A stretch of DNA of 64,000 nt, taken from the NCBI GenBank assembly GCA_041650255.1, contig JBAZLL010000004.1, positions 1-64,000 of the forward strand, given 5' to 3'. Positions 1 through 9,117 of the stretch are shown here, piece by piece; position 1 is the stretch's first letter, and every line of letters begins with the position of its first letter. The translations under genes and the position numbers were made by a program. This DNA is from 1-14-0-10-45-29 sp041650255. GTDB taxonomy: Archaea; Micrarchaeota; Micrarchaeia; Anstonellales; Anstonellaceae. The notes under the pieces are model-generated. The model had not been told where the DNA came from. It did not search any database and worked only from the letters and a program-made list of their open reading frames with translations.

Positions 1-2
1 AA

Positions 3-1679
3 CACGATTGGGAAGAACACGGCGCAGAAGAACACGATTTGGAAGAACACGGCGCAGAAGAACACGATTTGGAAGAACACGGCGCAGAAGAACACGATTT
101 GGAAGAACACGGTTTAGAAAAACACGAAGCAGATGAAATTTTTAAAGCAGGCAATAATTCGGATGAAGATTCAGATGATGGTGTGCCGAAAGAAGTTTAT
201 TTCTGCGAATCATTTACTCTCAAGGTGCGCAAGCAAAACGATGATGATATGCAAAAGCCTATGCGCACCCGCATATCTGCAAAAGATTTTGGCGCAAGCT
301 ATGGCGCACAAAGTATAGAGCCTGTCAAGCCAATCAATGTCAATTACAGCTCAAAGCAACGTTCATCAAAATCCCCTTCCATAAAGCGCCAGATAGAAAT
401 TGCAACTTCCGATGCTTCACAACAGCAAGAGCCGCAAGAAAATATGCAAATGGCGGAGCCTGAAGACTCCATTAATATCCCGATAAAAAGAAAAGAGCCA
501 AAGAGCCCGTTGCAAGAGCTTGAATCCGCCGCGGACGAGCTTGAAGGAAAGCCAATTGCACCCACTACAATCTCGCCTGAGCAAAAAGTTGCGCCTTCCG
601 CCAACAAACAATCTTTTCTTGCACGAACGTTAGGCTGGGGAAAAAGGGATTCCACTTCTTCCCAAGAGAAGAAAGCATCAGTTTTGCAAAGTAGGCAAGA
701 GCCAAAAGCGTCCGCGCAAACAATGGAAACTAATCAAGCGCCCAAATCTGTGATGCAAGAAAAACAAACACCAAAACCGTCCGCTTTAGATGAGTCTAAA
801 AGTCAAGCCAAATACACTTCTCCCGTGCAAGAGCCGCAAAAACAAACCGACTATGATACGACTCTTGATACAGAAAAATATCCCCAAATTGCAAGCGAAG
901 AAGATGAATCCCTCAAGCCTATAACCTTCAAGCCAAGAGCTTCTCAAGCAGGCAAACCGCAGGAAAGTTCCGGCATTTCAAGCCCCAAGCAAGTTAATGC
1001 ATCTAAAACTTTTGAAGACACATCCAGCGCCGCAAAAGTGCCCGTGCAAAAAATATCTGAAGAAGATGAAGATATAATTCCAGTTGCACCACCACCTCAA
1101 AAACAATCTCCTTCTCAGATGCGCGCGACAAGTCCTGCAAATGCACTCGCGCAACGGCTCGGCCTATCTTCCCAATCCAAATCTTTTGGCATTTCTCAAT
1201 CTAATCAGAATGCGGAACCAACCTCCAGACTACCCGCGCAAAATCAATATGCACAGTCCCAGGAAAAAACTTCGCAATCCATTTCACAGGGTGCCACACA
1301 AGTTCGCGCAGGGCAAAATGTTTCCGTTTCACAAAAAGTTTCATCTTCTCCCGTGCAAGAAAGCCGCGGTGCGGGCGCCGGAGTCGCTTCTCTCTCATCA
1401 AAGGCTCAAAAGCTTTTGAACACTTCAGAATCGCCTGCGCAAACGGCAGTTGCAGACGAAATATATTATGCTTATGCAAAAGAGCACTACCGCTGGCTCT
1501 ATGAAATATACAAAATGGGCGGCATGACCATTGACGAGTTCAGGGAAAAAATAAAGCAAAAAATGCAGAGTCAGTCGTCAGAAGAAGATGCTAATGGCTC
1601 AGGGCAAGTTAAATCTGCTACGAAAAACGAGGCATTTAACAACCTTGAGCGGGTTATTGACAAAAAGTTCAAAAAGTAA
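3..1679 (+). CDS. 5'-truncated Gln/Ser/Pro-rich disordered protein of a pilus/secretion locus
   Basis: The frame is open to the left edge, so the true start lies outside the window; 558 codons are visible. The visible N-terminus is a 10-residue acidic/His repeat (EEHDLEEHGA type). About 400 residues rich in Q, S, P, K and E follow, with no recognisable fold and probably disordered. The last ~80 residues look helical, with a YYAYAKEHYRWLYEIYKMGG stretch and a lysine-rich end. It sits 19 bases before two TadC/FlaJ-like membrane proteins and a pilin, so I infer a linker or regulatory component of that type IV pilus-like machine, possibly fused upstream to its ATPase. The function itself is not recognised. 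Confidence 0.7.
   Translation, partial: HDWEEHGAEEHDLEEHGAEEHDLEEHGAEEHDLEEHGLEKHEADEIFKAGNNSDEDSDDGVPKEVYFCESFTLKVRKQNDDDMQKPMRTRISAKDFGASYGAQSIEPVKPINVNYSSKQRSSKSPSIKRQIEIATSDASQQQEPQENMQMAEPEDSINIPIKRKEPKSPLQELESAADELEGKPIAPTTISPEQKVAPSANKQSFLARTLGWGKRDSTSSQEKKASVLQSRQEPKASAQTMETNQAPKSVMQEKQTPKPSALDESKSQAKYTSPVQEPQKQTDYDTTLDTEKYPQIASEEDESLKPITFKPRASQAGKPQESSGISSPKQVNASKTFEDTSSAAKVPVQKISEEDEDIIPVAPPPQKQSPSQMRATSPANALAQRLGLSSQSKSFGISQSNQNAEPTSRLPAQNQYAQSQEKTSQSISQGATQVRAGQNVSVSQKVSSSPVQESRGAGAGVASLSSKAQKLLNTSESPAQTAVADEIYYAYAKEHYRWLYEIYKMGGMTIDEFREKIKQKMQSQSSEEDANGSGQVKSATKNEAFNNLERVIDKKFKK
12..101 (+). repeat. In-frame 30-bp tandem repeat
   Basis: Three near-perfect 30-base units run from 12, 42 and 72. 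Partial units occur before position 12, and a diverged unit follows at 102. Each unit encodes EEHGAEEHDL. The first copy before the array has TGG where the others have TTG. This is a coding minisatellite, probably variable in copy number. Confidence 0.9.
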
Positions 1680-1698
1680 GCAGGTGTGAGTTGTTGTT

Positions 1699-2628
1699 AT
1701 GTGCGCAAAACCAATACAAAATAAGAAAGACAGCGCCCCGGCGCCTTTTGTTAGCACGCCGTATCGCGCGAATAAAAACGAGCCTAAGATGGAATTGCAG
1801 AACTTTTTTTCATCCATCGCAAAAAGATTTCCCGCTCTGGGCAAAGAGCTTGAAATTGCGGAAATGTCCATAACACCTGCAAAATTCGTGGCGAATAATA
1901 TCACCAGCTCTTTACTCGTGACCATATTGCTTGAGATTGTAATAGTTTGGGCGATGCTTTCGCAACAAGTCGGAGTTTTGAGTATAGTTGCGATTTCCTT
2001 AGTCTCTTTCCTATTGCTTTTCATGATTTCTTTCAACACGGCAATGTATGCTCCGAAAGTGCGCATACAACGCCGAGGACGTGAAATAGATCAGGAAATA
2101 GTTTTTTGCGGTCGCCATCTTCTAATAGAGCTTAGCTCGGGAGTGACCCTCTTTGACGCAATGCTTGGCGTTTCAAAAGAATACGGCGAAGTCTCAAAAG
2201 AATTTAACAAAATAGTTGAAAAAATAACTCTTGGTGTTCCGGCAACAGTTGCAATGCACGAGGTTGCAAGCAACTCTCCCTCCAGCTATTTCAGGCGAAT
2301 GATGCTTCAAATCGCAAACTCGCTCACTTCCGGTTCGGACGTGGCAACCTCTTTGGAAACCGCACTGGACCAAATTTCAAAAGAGCAGGTGATAAAACTC
2401 AAGGAATACGGGCAAAAGCTAAATCCACTTGTAATGTTTTACATGCTTTTTGGTGTTATCATTCCATCGCTTGGAGTTGCATTCATGATAATAGTGTTCT
2501 CGGTACTCGGTGCCGGGTTCGAATCAATCGGACTCTCACTAATGCTTGCGACATTAGGATTTGTGATAATAATGCAAGTGTTCTTCCTCTCGGTTGCAGA
2601 AAACTCGAGGCCGAACTTTGATTTGTAG
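1699..2628 (+). CDS. TadC/FlaJ-like type II/IV secretion membrane protein
   Basis: A 309-residue inner-membrane platform protein of the T2SSF/GspF superfamily, which in archaeal pili and archaella holds the assembly ATPase at the membrane. Hydrophobic segments lie near residues 60-80, 90-110, 235-260 and 275-300. The cytoplasmic T2SSF helical domain between them contains the typical 'LLIELSSGVTLFDAM' and 'SLTSGSDVATSLE' stretches. ATG 1699 follows an AGGTG at 1682. The next gene starts 8 bases after the stop and encodes a second copy of the same family, so the two probably form a heteromeric platform, as in TadB/TadC. Family assignment is from sequence pattern; the exact system is inferred. 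Confidence 0.8.
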   Translation: MCAKPIQNKKDSAPAPFVSTPYRANKNEPKMELQNFFSSIAKRFPALGKELEIAEMSITPAKFVANNITSSLLVTILLEIVIVWAMLSQQVGVLSIVAISLVSFLLLFMISFNTAMYAPKVRIQRRGREIDQEIVFCGRHLLIELSSGVTLFDAMLGVSKEYGEVSKEFNKIVEKITLGVPATVAMHEVASNSPSSYFRRMMLQIANSLTSGSDVATSLETALDQISKEQVIKLKEYGQKLNPLVMFYMLFGVIIPSLGVAFMIIVFSVLGAGFESIGLSLMLATLGFVIIMQVFFLSVAENSRPNFDL

Positions 2629-2636
2629 GTGTGTTT

Positions 2637-3707
2637 ATGGCTGTTTCATTTTACGACTCAATAGGAAGGGCGTTTGGCAGAGACACAATACGCAAGTTCG
2701 GAGCATTTTTGCAGACCGGTGGGCTAACCATCAGTCCGGAGCGATTTGCCGGACTTTATGTCGTGGTAAGCGTTCTTGTGTCAATTCTTGTGGCATTTCT
2801 CTTCAATGTATTCGAACCCATGCGCAATATGATGTTCAAATCCTCGCTCTTTGCAATAAAGCCTTTGGTGCTTGCAAGCGCGGCATTCATACCAATGTTC
2901 ACAATTTTATTCTCATTTGTGGCGGTCTTTTCATTAATCGCCCTCTTCGGCTATGTTTTTGTAGTGCTTTCCGCAGACTCGCGCAAAAACAAAGTTGAGG
3001 ACGCATTGCCGGACTTTTTGATTCTTGCATCTGCGAATGCACGTGCTGGCATGACAGTTGACCAGGCGCTTTGGCATGCGGCAAAGCCCGAATTCGGGCT
3101 CTTGTCGGAGGAAGTGCAAGTGGTTGCAAAACGAGCCTTCGGAGGCGTGCCGTTTAACGAGGCGATTGATTATCTTGCCCAGACCGTGAATTCCAAAATA
3201 TTGCGCAGAACAGTCACTCTCATAAAACAAGGGCTTGCATCCGGAAGCTCGGTTGCAGTTATTCTTGAGCGAACTGCCGCAGATGCGCGTGATGTGCAAA
3301 TAATGAAGCGCGAAATTGCCGCTTCATTGCTAATGTATGTCATCTTCATTCTCTTTGCCGCCGCAATCGGAACTCCATTCCTGTTCGCGGTTTCTGCAAA
3401 GCTGATTATGCTTATGGAAAATGTGTTCTCGCAAATACCTACAAGCTCTTCGGGAACATCTTTTGGAGCGACATCATTTATTCACCCGCAGCCTCCAATA
3501 GTTACTAGTGACCAATTCTATGTGTTTGTGATTATATCCGTGCTTATCACGTCAATAAGTGCGTCGCTTCTAATTGGGATAATACAAAAAGGCAACAAGA
3601 GGGCGGGACTGAAATTTTTGCCTTTTATCCTAATAGTCGGATGCATCCTGTTTGTCATAGTGGTTGAGGCAATCGGCTCATTCGTGACCGGGCTGGGAAC
3701 CGGATAA
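2637..3707 (+). CDS. Second TadC/FlaJ-like secretion membrane protein
   Basis: A 356-residue paralogue of the preceding gene. Hydrophobic segments lie near residues 40-60, 75-115, 235-265, 290-315 and 330-350. The T2SSF core contains 'LPDFLILASANARAGMTVDQAL' split by a loop and 'LIKQGLASGSSVAVIL'. I chose ATG 2637 because AGGTG at 2627-2631 is correctly spaced; GTG 2631 is the alternative and adds two residues. It is translationally close to the previous gene (8-base gap) and is followed by a pilin with its own promoter. Likely role: membrane platform for assembly of pilin-like subunits. Confidence 0.8.
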   Translation: MAVSFYDSIGRAFGRDTIRKFGAFLQTGGLTISPERFAGLYVVVSVLVSILVAFLFNVFEPMRNMMFKSSLFAIKPLVLASAAFIPMFTILFSFVAVFSLIALFGYVFVVLSADSRKNKVEDALPDFLILASANARAGMTVDQALWHAAKPEFGLLSEEVQVVAKRAFGGVPFNEAIDYLAQTVNSKILRRTVTLIKQGLASGSSVAVILERTAADARDVQIMKREIAASLLMYVIFILFAAAIGTPFLFAVSAKLIMLMENVFSQIPTSSSGTSFGATSFIHPQPPIVTSDQFYVFVIISVLITSISASLLIGIIQKGNKRAGLKFLPFILIVGCILFVIVVEAIGSFVTGLGTG

Positions 3708-3735
3708 ATTTGATGTGAAATGCAAATGCGATATG

Positions 3736-3747
3736 TTTTTATATTTC
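3736..3747 (+). promoter_or_regulatory. TATA-like promoter of the pilin gene
   Basis: The T/A-rich stretch TTTTTATATTTC lies about 45 bases before the pilin ATG, which would give a short leader carrying the GAGGTGG ribosome-binding site at 3779. A separate promoter fits a structural subunit needed in larger amounts than the platform proteins upstream. Confidence 0.5.
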
Positions 3748-3787
3748 ACCCCATTTAACGAGGGTATTGGAAAGTATTGAGGTGGTT

Positions 3788-4303
3788 ATGTTGAAGAATA
3801 TGAAAGGTCAATCGGCTATGGAATATTTGATGACCTATGGCTGGGCATTGTTGGTAATAGTTATCGTGATCGCGGTGCTTATGTTCATCAAGCCGTTCGG
3901 AGCGCCTGAAACATGTTTGTTCCAGCAATCTGGATTTGCTTGTGAAGGGCACAGATTTTCGGCAGGAACCACCGGGAACCCAGATGGTGCTTTCTACGCC
4001 AAGATAACAAACGGTCAGCAGAAGGCAATCGTGGTTAGCAAGGTTGCTTGTGTAACTGGTTCGCAGAGCCCGTCCACTTGGACTGCAATATCAACTGACA
4101 ACAACGTTGGTGCAGAGCAGTATATCGCTGCCCTTTGGAGTGGAAATGGTGTAAAATGCTACGATGCAGATGGAAATGTATTTCCTCTTGAGAAGGGGTC
4201 AGACTTTAGTGGAAGGCTCTACATACAGTACAAGTACAAGGGCGAGCCTGACAGCATACCTGTAAAGACAACCATCGCAACCATCATCGGGCCAGTGCAA
4301 TAA
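3788..4303 (+). CDS. Class III signal-peptide pilin-like protein
   Basis: A 171-residue pilin-like subunit. The N-terminus MLKNMKGQSAMEYLMTYGWA is a class III signal peptide: a short basic leader with the processing site between G and Q, a conserved Glu at mature position +5, then a ~20-residue hydrophobic helix. Archaeal prepilin peptidases such as EppA cut such leaders. The exported domain holds four Cys (CLFQQSGFAC, then VACV and VKCY) that may pair as disulfides. I chose ATG 3788 because GAGGTGG lies just upstream; in-frame starts at 3767 and 3800 are less likely. It follows two platform proteins, so assembly by them is the natural inference. Confidence 0.85.
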   Translation: MLKNMKGQSAMEYLMTYGWALLVIVIVIAVLMFIKPFGAPETCLFQQSGFACEGHRFSAGTTGNPDGAFYAKITNGQQKAIVVSKVACVTGSQSPSTWTAISTDNNVGAEQYIAALWSGNGVKCYDADGNVFPLEKGSDFSGRLYIQYKYKGEPDSIPVKTTIATIIGPVQ

Positions 4304-4333
4304 GTTTTTTCTTTTTTATTTTCTATTTTTTAT

Positions 4334-4350
4334 TTCTGTTTTTGTTCAAT
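4334..4350. repeat. 17-bp direct repeat, copy 1
   Basis: TTCTGTTTTTGTTCAAT is repeated exactly at 4584-4600, 250 bases away in the same intergenic region. The purpose is unknown; it could be a relic of a small excised element or a transcription-end signal. Confidence 0.6.
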
Positions 4351-4583
4351 CCAAGCCCTAGTTAAATTACAACAAAAAATCAGGCAAGCCATAATTACGA
4401 TAAAAAACCGGATAGACTATATCTTTGTGTATTCAGATAAACTCGGACTCAAGCCCGAGTGTCTGATTGGGCTTTTTGCATTATTTCTTTGTAAGTAGTA
4501 GAAAATTTAAGTCCGAATTATATTTTGGATTTTGCAATGTCTATTTTACAATCGCCTATTTCACTTACCTATTTTGCAAATCG

Positions 4584-4600
4584 TTCTGTTTTTGTTCAAT
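4584..4600. repeat. 17-bp direct repeat, copy 2
   Basis: An exact second copy of the sequence at 4334-4350. It lies immediately downstream of the protease gene stop (minus strand), in line with a use in 3'-end formation for that gene, though this is only inference. Confidence 0.6.
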
Positions 4601-4610
4601 TAAAATTAGC

Positions 4611-6122
4611 CTAATCTTTTCCAGAAACCTTTCCAGCCTTATCAATCATTGTCTGCCTTCTCTCAATTGTCGCGCCGATAAGCATCACAAACACAATGCA
4701 AAGCAATGTGATTATCATTGTCGGGTTATACTTGTATACCGGAAAGTTTGCGTTAAGCGCCTCAAATCCATCCATAATTGCCGTAATGTTAAATATTGAG
4801 TGCAACACGGTTGCGGCTATCAATCCGGGGATAAACGCAAGAATGCTAATCTTCCCCCACGAATGCGATTTTGCCCATCCGAGCGAGCCTCCAAGTGTTG
4901 CCGAAAAGGATGCGTGTGCAATGGAATTGAAAAAGCTCCGATAAATTATGAGCGAAGCCCACGAAGCCAGCCCAAGCTCAAGCGGATTTGTCTTGGATGC
5001 AAAATAAAGCCAGTTCTCAACAAAAGAAAAGCCAAGCCCGACTGCAAGCCCAAGATGCAATCCATGAAGCGTATCTGAATATTCATGATGGCCCCAAAGT
5101 GCAAGGAGCCCAAGCCCTTTTGCAAGCTCTTCAACAAAGGGTGCAACAATCGCGGTTGTAATCAACACTATCGCCGCAGTATCCAGCCCGAAATAATTGG
5201 ACAAAACGCTTGCCTGCATAGAATTCACAATAAGTGAAATCACTGCCGCAGTAATGCCCCATATAAACGCCCCCGCCAAAAAGCGCATGGGCATCTTCTC
5301 AACAAGATTATCATAAATCCAAACAAGTGCAAAATAAATAAGCGGCATAATCAGGGCGCCAACCAGTGTGAGCAAAATAATCGTTATCTTCGGGGAGCCG
5401 TCCCACGCGGAATTGTATATGATTGTTGCAATTGCAAACAAAAGCAATATCTCAAGAACCCAAACAAACGGATGAATAAGCAAATCCGCAATAATTTCTT
5501 TAGCGGGTCTTCCCGCGACCTTTGGCAAAAACAGCGTCTTAATGCTATATTCTTCTTCATCCCCGTCCGAGCCATACGCCCAGCCCGCAAGCATGTAAAG
5601 CATGATAATAATGAAAATCGCAAAAATCGGAATTAATATCTGCGCCCCCTGCACGATTTTCTGGTTTTGCTCAAGCTCGTATTTGCTCCAGTCCTCCTCT
5701 ATTGTGAAATACCTTCCAAGCGGAACATCGTTTCCAGTTGCAACAATTGCGTATTGGTTTTTCACGCCCTTTTTGCCGGCATACTTTGCCTCAAAATCAA
5801 GGGAAAATGTGGAGCTTGAATTTTTCTTTATCACCCCAAGTATATTTTGCACTTTCCACGAGCCATTATCGTTTGACAAAAGATAAACAATCCAATCCAG
5901 GTCATCGGGATTTCTCACGCTTATTTTTGCATTTATGATGCTCGGGCTTGCGTTCATAGTGGTGTTTGAAATCACGATGCCTGAATCAAGCCCATATGCA
6001 AAATCCGATAATCCCTTTATAGTTGCCGCTTCAACACTTGGAAGCATAATCATGAGCAATGCAAAAAAGACAAGCGCCCCGACAGCAACGCGATCTCTTC
6101 TCTTCGCAATATATTTGCTCAT
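4611..6122 (-). CDS. PrsW-like intramembrane metalloprotease with exported N-terminal domain
   Basis: 503 residues. A signal anchor (about 12-32) is followed by an exported domain (33-155), a membrane helix (160-182) and seven or more membrane segments. The PrsW (PF13367-type) signatures are present: EELAK at 331-335, FVEN at 367-370, a His in 'IAHASF' near 400 and 'HSIFNI' near 441. These are the Glu/Glu, Asn and His residues proposed as the zinc site of this Abi/CAAX-protease-related clan. Its ATG overlaps the stop of the upstream TPR-AAA+ gene by 4 bases, so the two are translationally coupled. I infer a membrane-proteolysis pair, with the extra exported domain perhaps binding substrates. 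The substrate is unknown. Confidence 0.8.
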   Translation of the reverse strand: MSKYIAKRRDRVAVGALVFFALLMIMLPSVEAATIKGLSDFAYGLDSGIVISNTTMNASPSIINAKISVRNPDDLDWIVYLLSNDNGSWKVQNILGVIKKNSSSTFSLDFEAKYAGKKGVKNQYAIVATGNDVPLGRYFTIEEDWSKYELEQNQKIVQGAQILIPIFAIFIIIMLYMLAGWAYGSDGDEEEYSIKTLFLPKVAGRPAKEIIADLLIHPFVWVLEILLLFAIATIIYNSAWDGSPKITIILLTLVGALIMPLIYFALVWIYDNLVEKMPMRFLAGAFIWGITAAVISLIVNSMQASVLSNYFGLDTAAIVLITTAIVAPFVEELAKGLGLLALWGHHEYSDTLHGLHLGLAVGLGFSFVENWLYFASKTNPLELGLASWASLIIYRSFFNSIAHASFSATLGGSLGWAKSHSWGKISILAFIPGLIAATVLHSIFNITAIMDGFEALNANFPVYKYNPTMIITLLCIVFVMLIGATIERRQTMIDKAGKVSGKD

Positions 6123-7858
6123 GCTTTTGCCTCAACCTTCTTTCCCCAGCCCCATATAGAGCTGGTAATCAACCCGACAACTCCCAAAAGTCCGATTGCG
6201 CAATATCTGAATGCAATCATCGGGTATTTGTACCACCATTCATTCTTGAGCTTGATAACATCAACAAGGGCTTTGAACGCCTCTTTTTCCGCGCTTCCGA
6301 GTTTGCTGTCGGTAATTTTGAGATGCTCCTTGCCGTCCACAACCGTTTTTTCCTCAACCTGCCCGATTTGCTTTTTTGCCTGCGCATACCATGGCGGCAG
6401 TGTGGATTTTTTCTTTATTATCGCCTGCACATAATCCATTGCATTAACTTTTCGTTCATATCCTGTTTTGAACGCGGTTCTCCACGGAATCGCCGCCGCC
6501 TCTTCAGAAATTGCCTTAAGGTCGGCGGACGCATAACCGTCGGTTGCGAGTGCCATAAACCACCATGGCATGAGCGGCACCACCGGCAACTTTTTGGCAT
6601 GAAGCTTGAAAATTTCCTTTCTTGAGGTGAAATCCGGCTCGGGAATATAAATCGTTTTTCCAAACCTTCCCGACCTTCGCAGTGCGGGGTCAACATCCCA
6701 TGGCGCGTTTGTCGCTCCAATCACAAGCAAATTCACATTGTTTGCCTCAAGCCCGTCCATCTCGTAAAGCAGTTGGTTCACCGCCATTTTCAGATATTGG
6801 CTCGCGCCGGTCATTTCCTCTCTTCTTCCACCCAGCGCTTCAACTTCATCAAAGAAAACGATGCACGGGGCATTTTTCCTTCCGGTCTCAAAAATATTGT
6901 GCAAATTTTTCTCGGTCTGCCCGACATACATATCTACAATGTCCGAAACTTTTGCATTAATGAATGAAGATGAGCACTCTCCAGCAGTCGCTTTGACGAT
7001 GAATGTTTTTCCGCATCCGGGCGGTCCGTAAAGCATTATCCCGCCGCCTCCAAGCTTTCCATAAGTTTTTGCCAGCTCGGGCTTTACAAGCGGATATACT
7101 GCCGCCTCGCGAATTTCCTCTTTCATCTTGCTCATGCCGGCAACGTCTTTGAAATTCATTTTCGGCTTTGAGAGAAGTTTTACTGCGTTTATTCCCTGAC
7201 TCTGACCCGGTTGCCCCGGTGCTCCGCCCGCCGGATTTTCAGGTCCGCCCGGCGCTCCGGGTGCAGGTCCGCCCGCATCTTTTTTGGCTTTTGCTATTTC
7301 AAGATGATTTTTTGCCTCGTCAAATTGCGGATTCAGCTCAATCGCTTTTTCATAATCCTTAATCGCTTCCTCAAGCTTGTTCATATAATCAAATGCAAGC
7401 CCCCGGATGTGATAAGCTTCTGAAAAAGTCGGATTGATTTTAATTACATCATCAAAATCCGCGACCGCCTTCTCATAATCCTGCTGGCAGGCATAAGCAA
7501 GCCCCCTGTTGTAAAACGCCTTAAGATATTTTTTGTTGAGAGAAAGCGCCTTGTCATAATCGGAAATCGCATTTGCAAAATCCTGCTTTCTGTAATACGC
7601 GTCCCCCCGGTTATTGTAAATGACCGGATTTTTCGGGTCCAACTCGGCGGATTTTGCATAATCCTCAATTGATTTGTCAAATTTCTTTAGATTGTAATAG
7701 CAGAGCCCACGGTTGAAATAGCACTCTGAAAAAGTCGGATTTAGGATAATCGCCATGTTGTAGCTTTCAATGGCTTTGTCGTATTCGCCTTTTTCAAAGA
7801 GCTGATTGCCCTTGTGATAATAGGTTCTTGCGTCTGTAGGGCTTGGTTTATCCACCAT
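6119..7858 (-). CDS. TPR-AAA+ ATPase with C-terminal membrane anchor
   Basis: 579 residues in four parts. About five TPR repeats fill residues 8-190, and a Gly/Pro/Ala-rich linker covers 196-222. A classical AAA+ module follows, with Walker A GPPGCGKT at 278-285, Walker B FFDE at 335-338, sensor 'IGATNAPW' and arginine-finger region RRSGRFG. A hydrophobic helix near 550-572 ends in a lysine-rich tail. The AAA part resembles FtsH/proteasome/Vps4-type unfoldases but lacks a protease domain. The gene is coupled to a PrsW-like protease (4-base overlap), so I infer a membrane-tethered unfoldase or adaptor for that protease. Upstream, a TATTTTTAAA box is shared with the divergent gene region. Confidence 0.85.
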   Translation of the reverse strand: MVDKPSPTDARTYYHKGNQLFEKGEYDKAIESYNMAIILNPTFSECYFNRGLCYYNLKKFDKSIEDYAKSAELDPKNPVIYNNRGDAYYRKQDFANAISDYDKALSLNKKYLKAFYNRGLAYACQQDYEKAVADFDDVIKINPTFSEAYHIRGLAFDYMNKLEEAIKDYEKAIELNPQFDEAKNHLEIAKAKKDAGGPAPGAPGGPENPAGGAPGQPGQSQGINAVKLLSKPKMNFKDVAGMSKMKEEIREAAVYPLVKPELAKTYGKLGGGGIMLYGPPGCGKTFIVKATAGECSSSFINAKVSDIVDMYVGQTEKNLHNIFETGRKNAPCIVFFDEVEALGGRREEMTGASQYLKMAVNQLLYEMDGLEANNVNLLVIGATNAPWDVDPALRRSGRFGKTIYIPEPDFTSRKEIFKLHAKKLPVVPLMPWWFMALATDGYASADLKAISEEAAAIPWRTAFKTGYERKVNAMDYVQAIIKKKSTLPPWYAQAKKQIGQVEEKTVVDGKEHLKITDSKLGSAEKEAFKALVDVIKLKNEWWYKYPMIAFRYCAIGLLGVVGLITSSIWGWGKKVEAKA

Positions 7859-7980
7859 TTTAGCATCACGTCTGTCTGTTCTTTATTTGTCTATTCTTTA
7901 ACCATTTAAAAATATGATCAATCTATTCATAAACCCTTGCTTAAACCATCTTTTAATGCCTTCGTCGCATTCTTATCTTT

Positions 7981-9063
7981 ATGACTGATTTGCACATTAT
8001 AGGCGCAGGCCCAGCAGGGGCTTTCGCCGGCATTTGCGCTCTAAAAACCGGTGCAAATGTTCTCATAAGCGAAGAGCACAAAACCGCGGGCGAGCCTGTG
8101 CACTGTTCAGGACTCATCTCCGCCTCCGGTCTTGAGCAGATGTCTGATATAGTGGACTTTAAAAAAATCATAATTAATCCGATTCGCCGCGCAAACATTC
8201 ATGCAAAAACGGAAAGTCTTTCGCTCACATTCAACTCTCCAAAAGCCTACGTCGTCTCGCGCGGCGGCTTTGACGAGCTGGCAATGCAAAAATTTGAGCA
8301 GGAGGGCGGCAAAGCCGAGTTCGGCTCAAAAATAAGCTCGCGCACTCAATTAAAATCAAAAAACATAATCGGCGCGGACGGTCCAATCTCAAGTGTTGCG
8401 CGTATGTTTGATTTTCCAAAATTGGAAAAGTTTGCACCCAGCTATCAAGCGGAATTTGTTTATGACTGCCCGGACCTCTCTGCGGTGGAAGTATTTTTTG
8501 ATCCAGCTCTGTGCCCCGGATTCATCGGCTGGATAATTCCACTCTCGCAAAGCAGGGCAAAAATCGGGCTTGGCGTATCTTCGGATGCAAATCTTCATAT
8601 TGCAAAGCAAAATTTTCTTTCCAGACTGAAATTGCAAAATGCAAAAAAAGAATCGGAATTTTCGGCACTCATTCCTCTTGCACCCAGAAAAAAAACGGGC
8701 ATTTGCAAAGACGGATACAATGTCTGCCTTGCAGGCGATTCTGCCGGGCAGGTAAAAGCCTCAAGCGGCGGCGGAGTGTTTTTTGGTTCATCTTGCGCCC
8801 GCATTGCAGGGCAAAATTATTCTAATCCGCAGGAATACGAACGCCTCTGGCGAAAAAAATACGGATTTGATTTGTCCCTGCATTCGCTTGCGCGCGAGGG
8901 GGCAAACATTCTTTCAGGGGACGGGCTTGATTTGTGCGTAAATTTTGCGTCCGCCCTAAAATTTGACCGGCTTCTTTCCCGCTCCGGCGAGATGGACGAG
9001 TATTCAAAAATGCTTAGCTTCAATACATTATGTGACTATATAGGCATAATCGCGAGAATGTGA
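7981..9063 (+). CDS. Geranylgeranyl reductase family FAD protein
   Basis: 360 residues. An N-terminal Rossmann FAD site, GAGPAG at 8-13, is followed by the family-typical GEPVHCSG stretch. A second FAD contact is 'GADGPISSVAR', and the C-terminal 'LAGDSAGQ...GGGVFFG' is present. Members reduce the double bonds of geranylgeranyl chains, in archaea making saturated ether lipids. The substrate here could also be another polyprenyl compound. ATG 7981 has no Shine-Dalgarno sequence and follows a CTTTTAAT box by about 25 bases, suggesting a leaderless message. It is divergent from the TPR-AAA+ gene. Confidence 0.85.
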   Translation: MTDLHIIGAGPAGAFAGICALKTGANVLISEEHKTAGEPVHCSGLISASGLEQMSDIVDFKKIIINPIRRANIHAKTESLSLTFNSPKAYVVSRGGFDELAMQKFEQEGGKAEFGSKISSRTQLKSKNIIGADGPISSVARMFDFPKLEKFAPSYQAEFVYDCPDLSAVEVFFDPALCPGFIGWIIPLSQSRAKIGLGVSSDANLHIAKQNFLSRLKLQNAKKESEFSALIPLAPRKKTGICKDGYNVCLAGDSAGQVKASSGGGVFFGSSCARIAGQNYSNPQEYERLWRKKYGFDLSLHSLAREGANILSGDGLDLCVNFASALKFDRLLSRSGEMDEYSKMLSFNTLCDYIGIIARM

Positions 9064-9117
9064 TTTTTAATCATCCTACGATCACAGTTATCTATTGCGA
9101 ACAAGAAGGTATTTTTA

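Larger units (their letters stand above)
4304..4610. other. Convergent intergenic region, T-rich, with hairpin
   Basis: This 307-base gap lies between the pilin and the convergent protease gene. It begins with a long T-rich run after the pilin stop, typical of an archaeal terminator. It contains a hairpin at 4441-4460 (arms ACTCGG/CCGAGT) and a 17-bp direct repeat at 4334 and 4584. No open reading frame with a credible start is seen. Confidence 0.6.

Noticed and set aside
1..120. CRISPR-like short repeats
   Set aside because: The 30-bp units are directly adjacent with no spacers, are in frame and encode protein.
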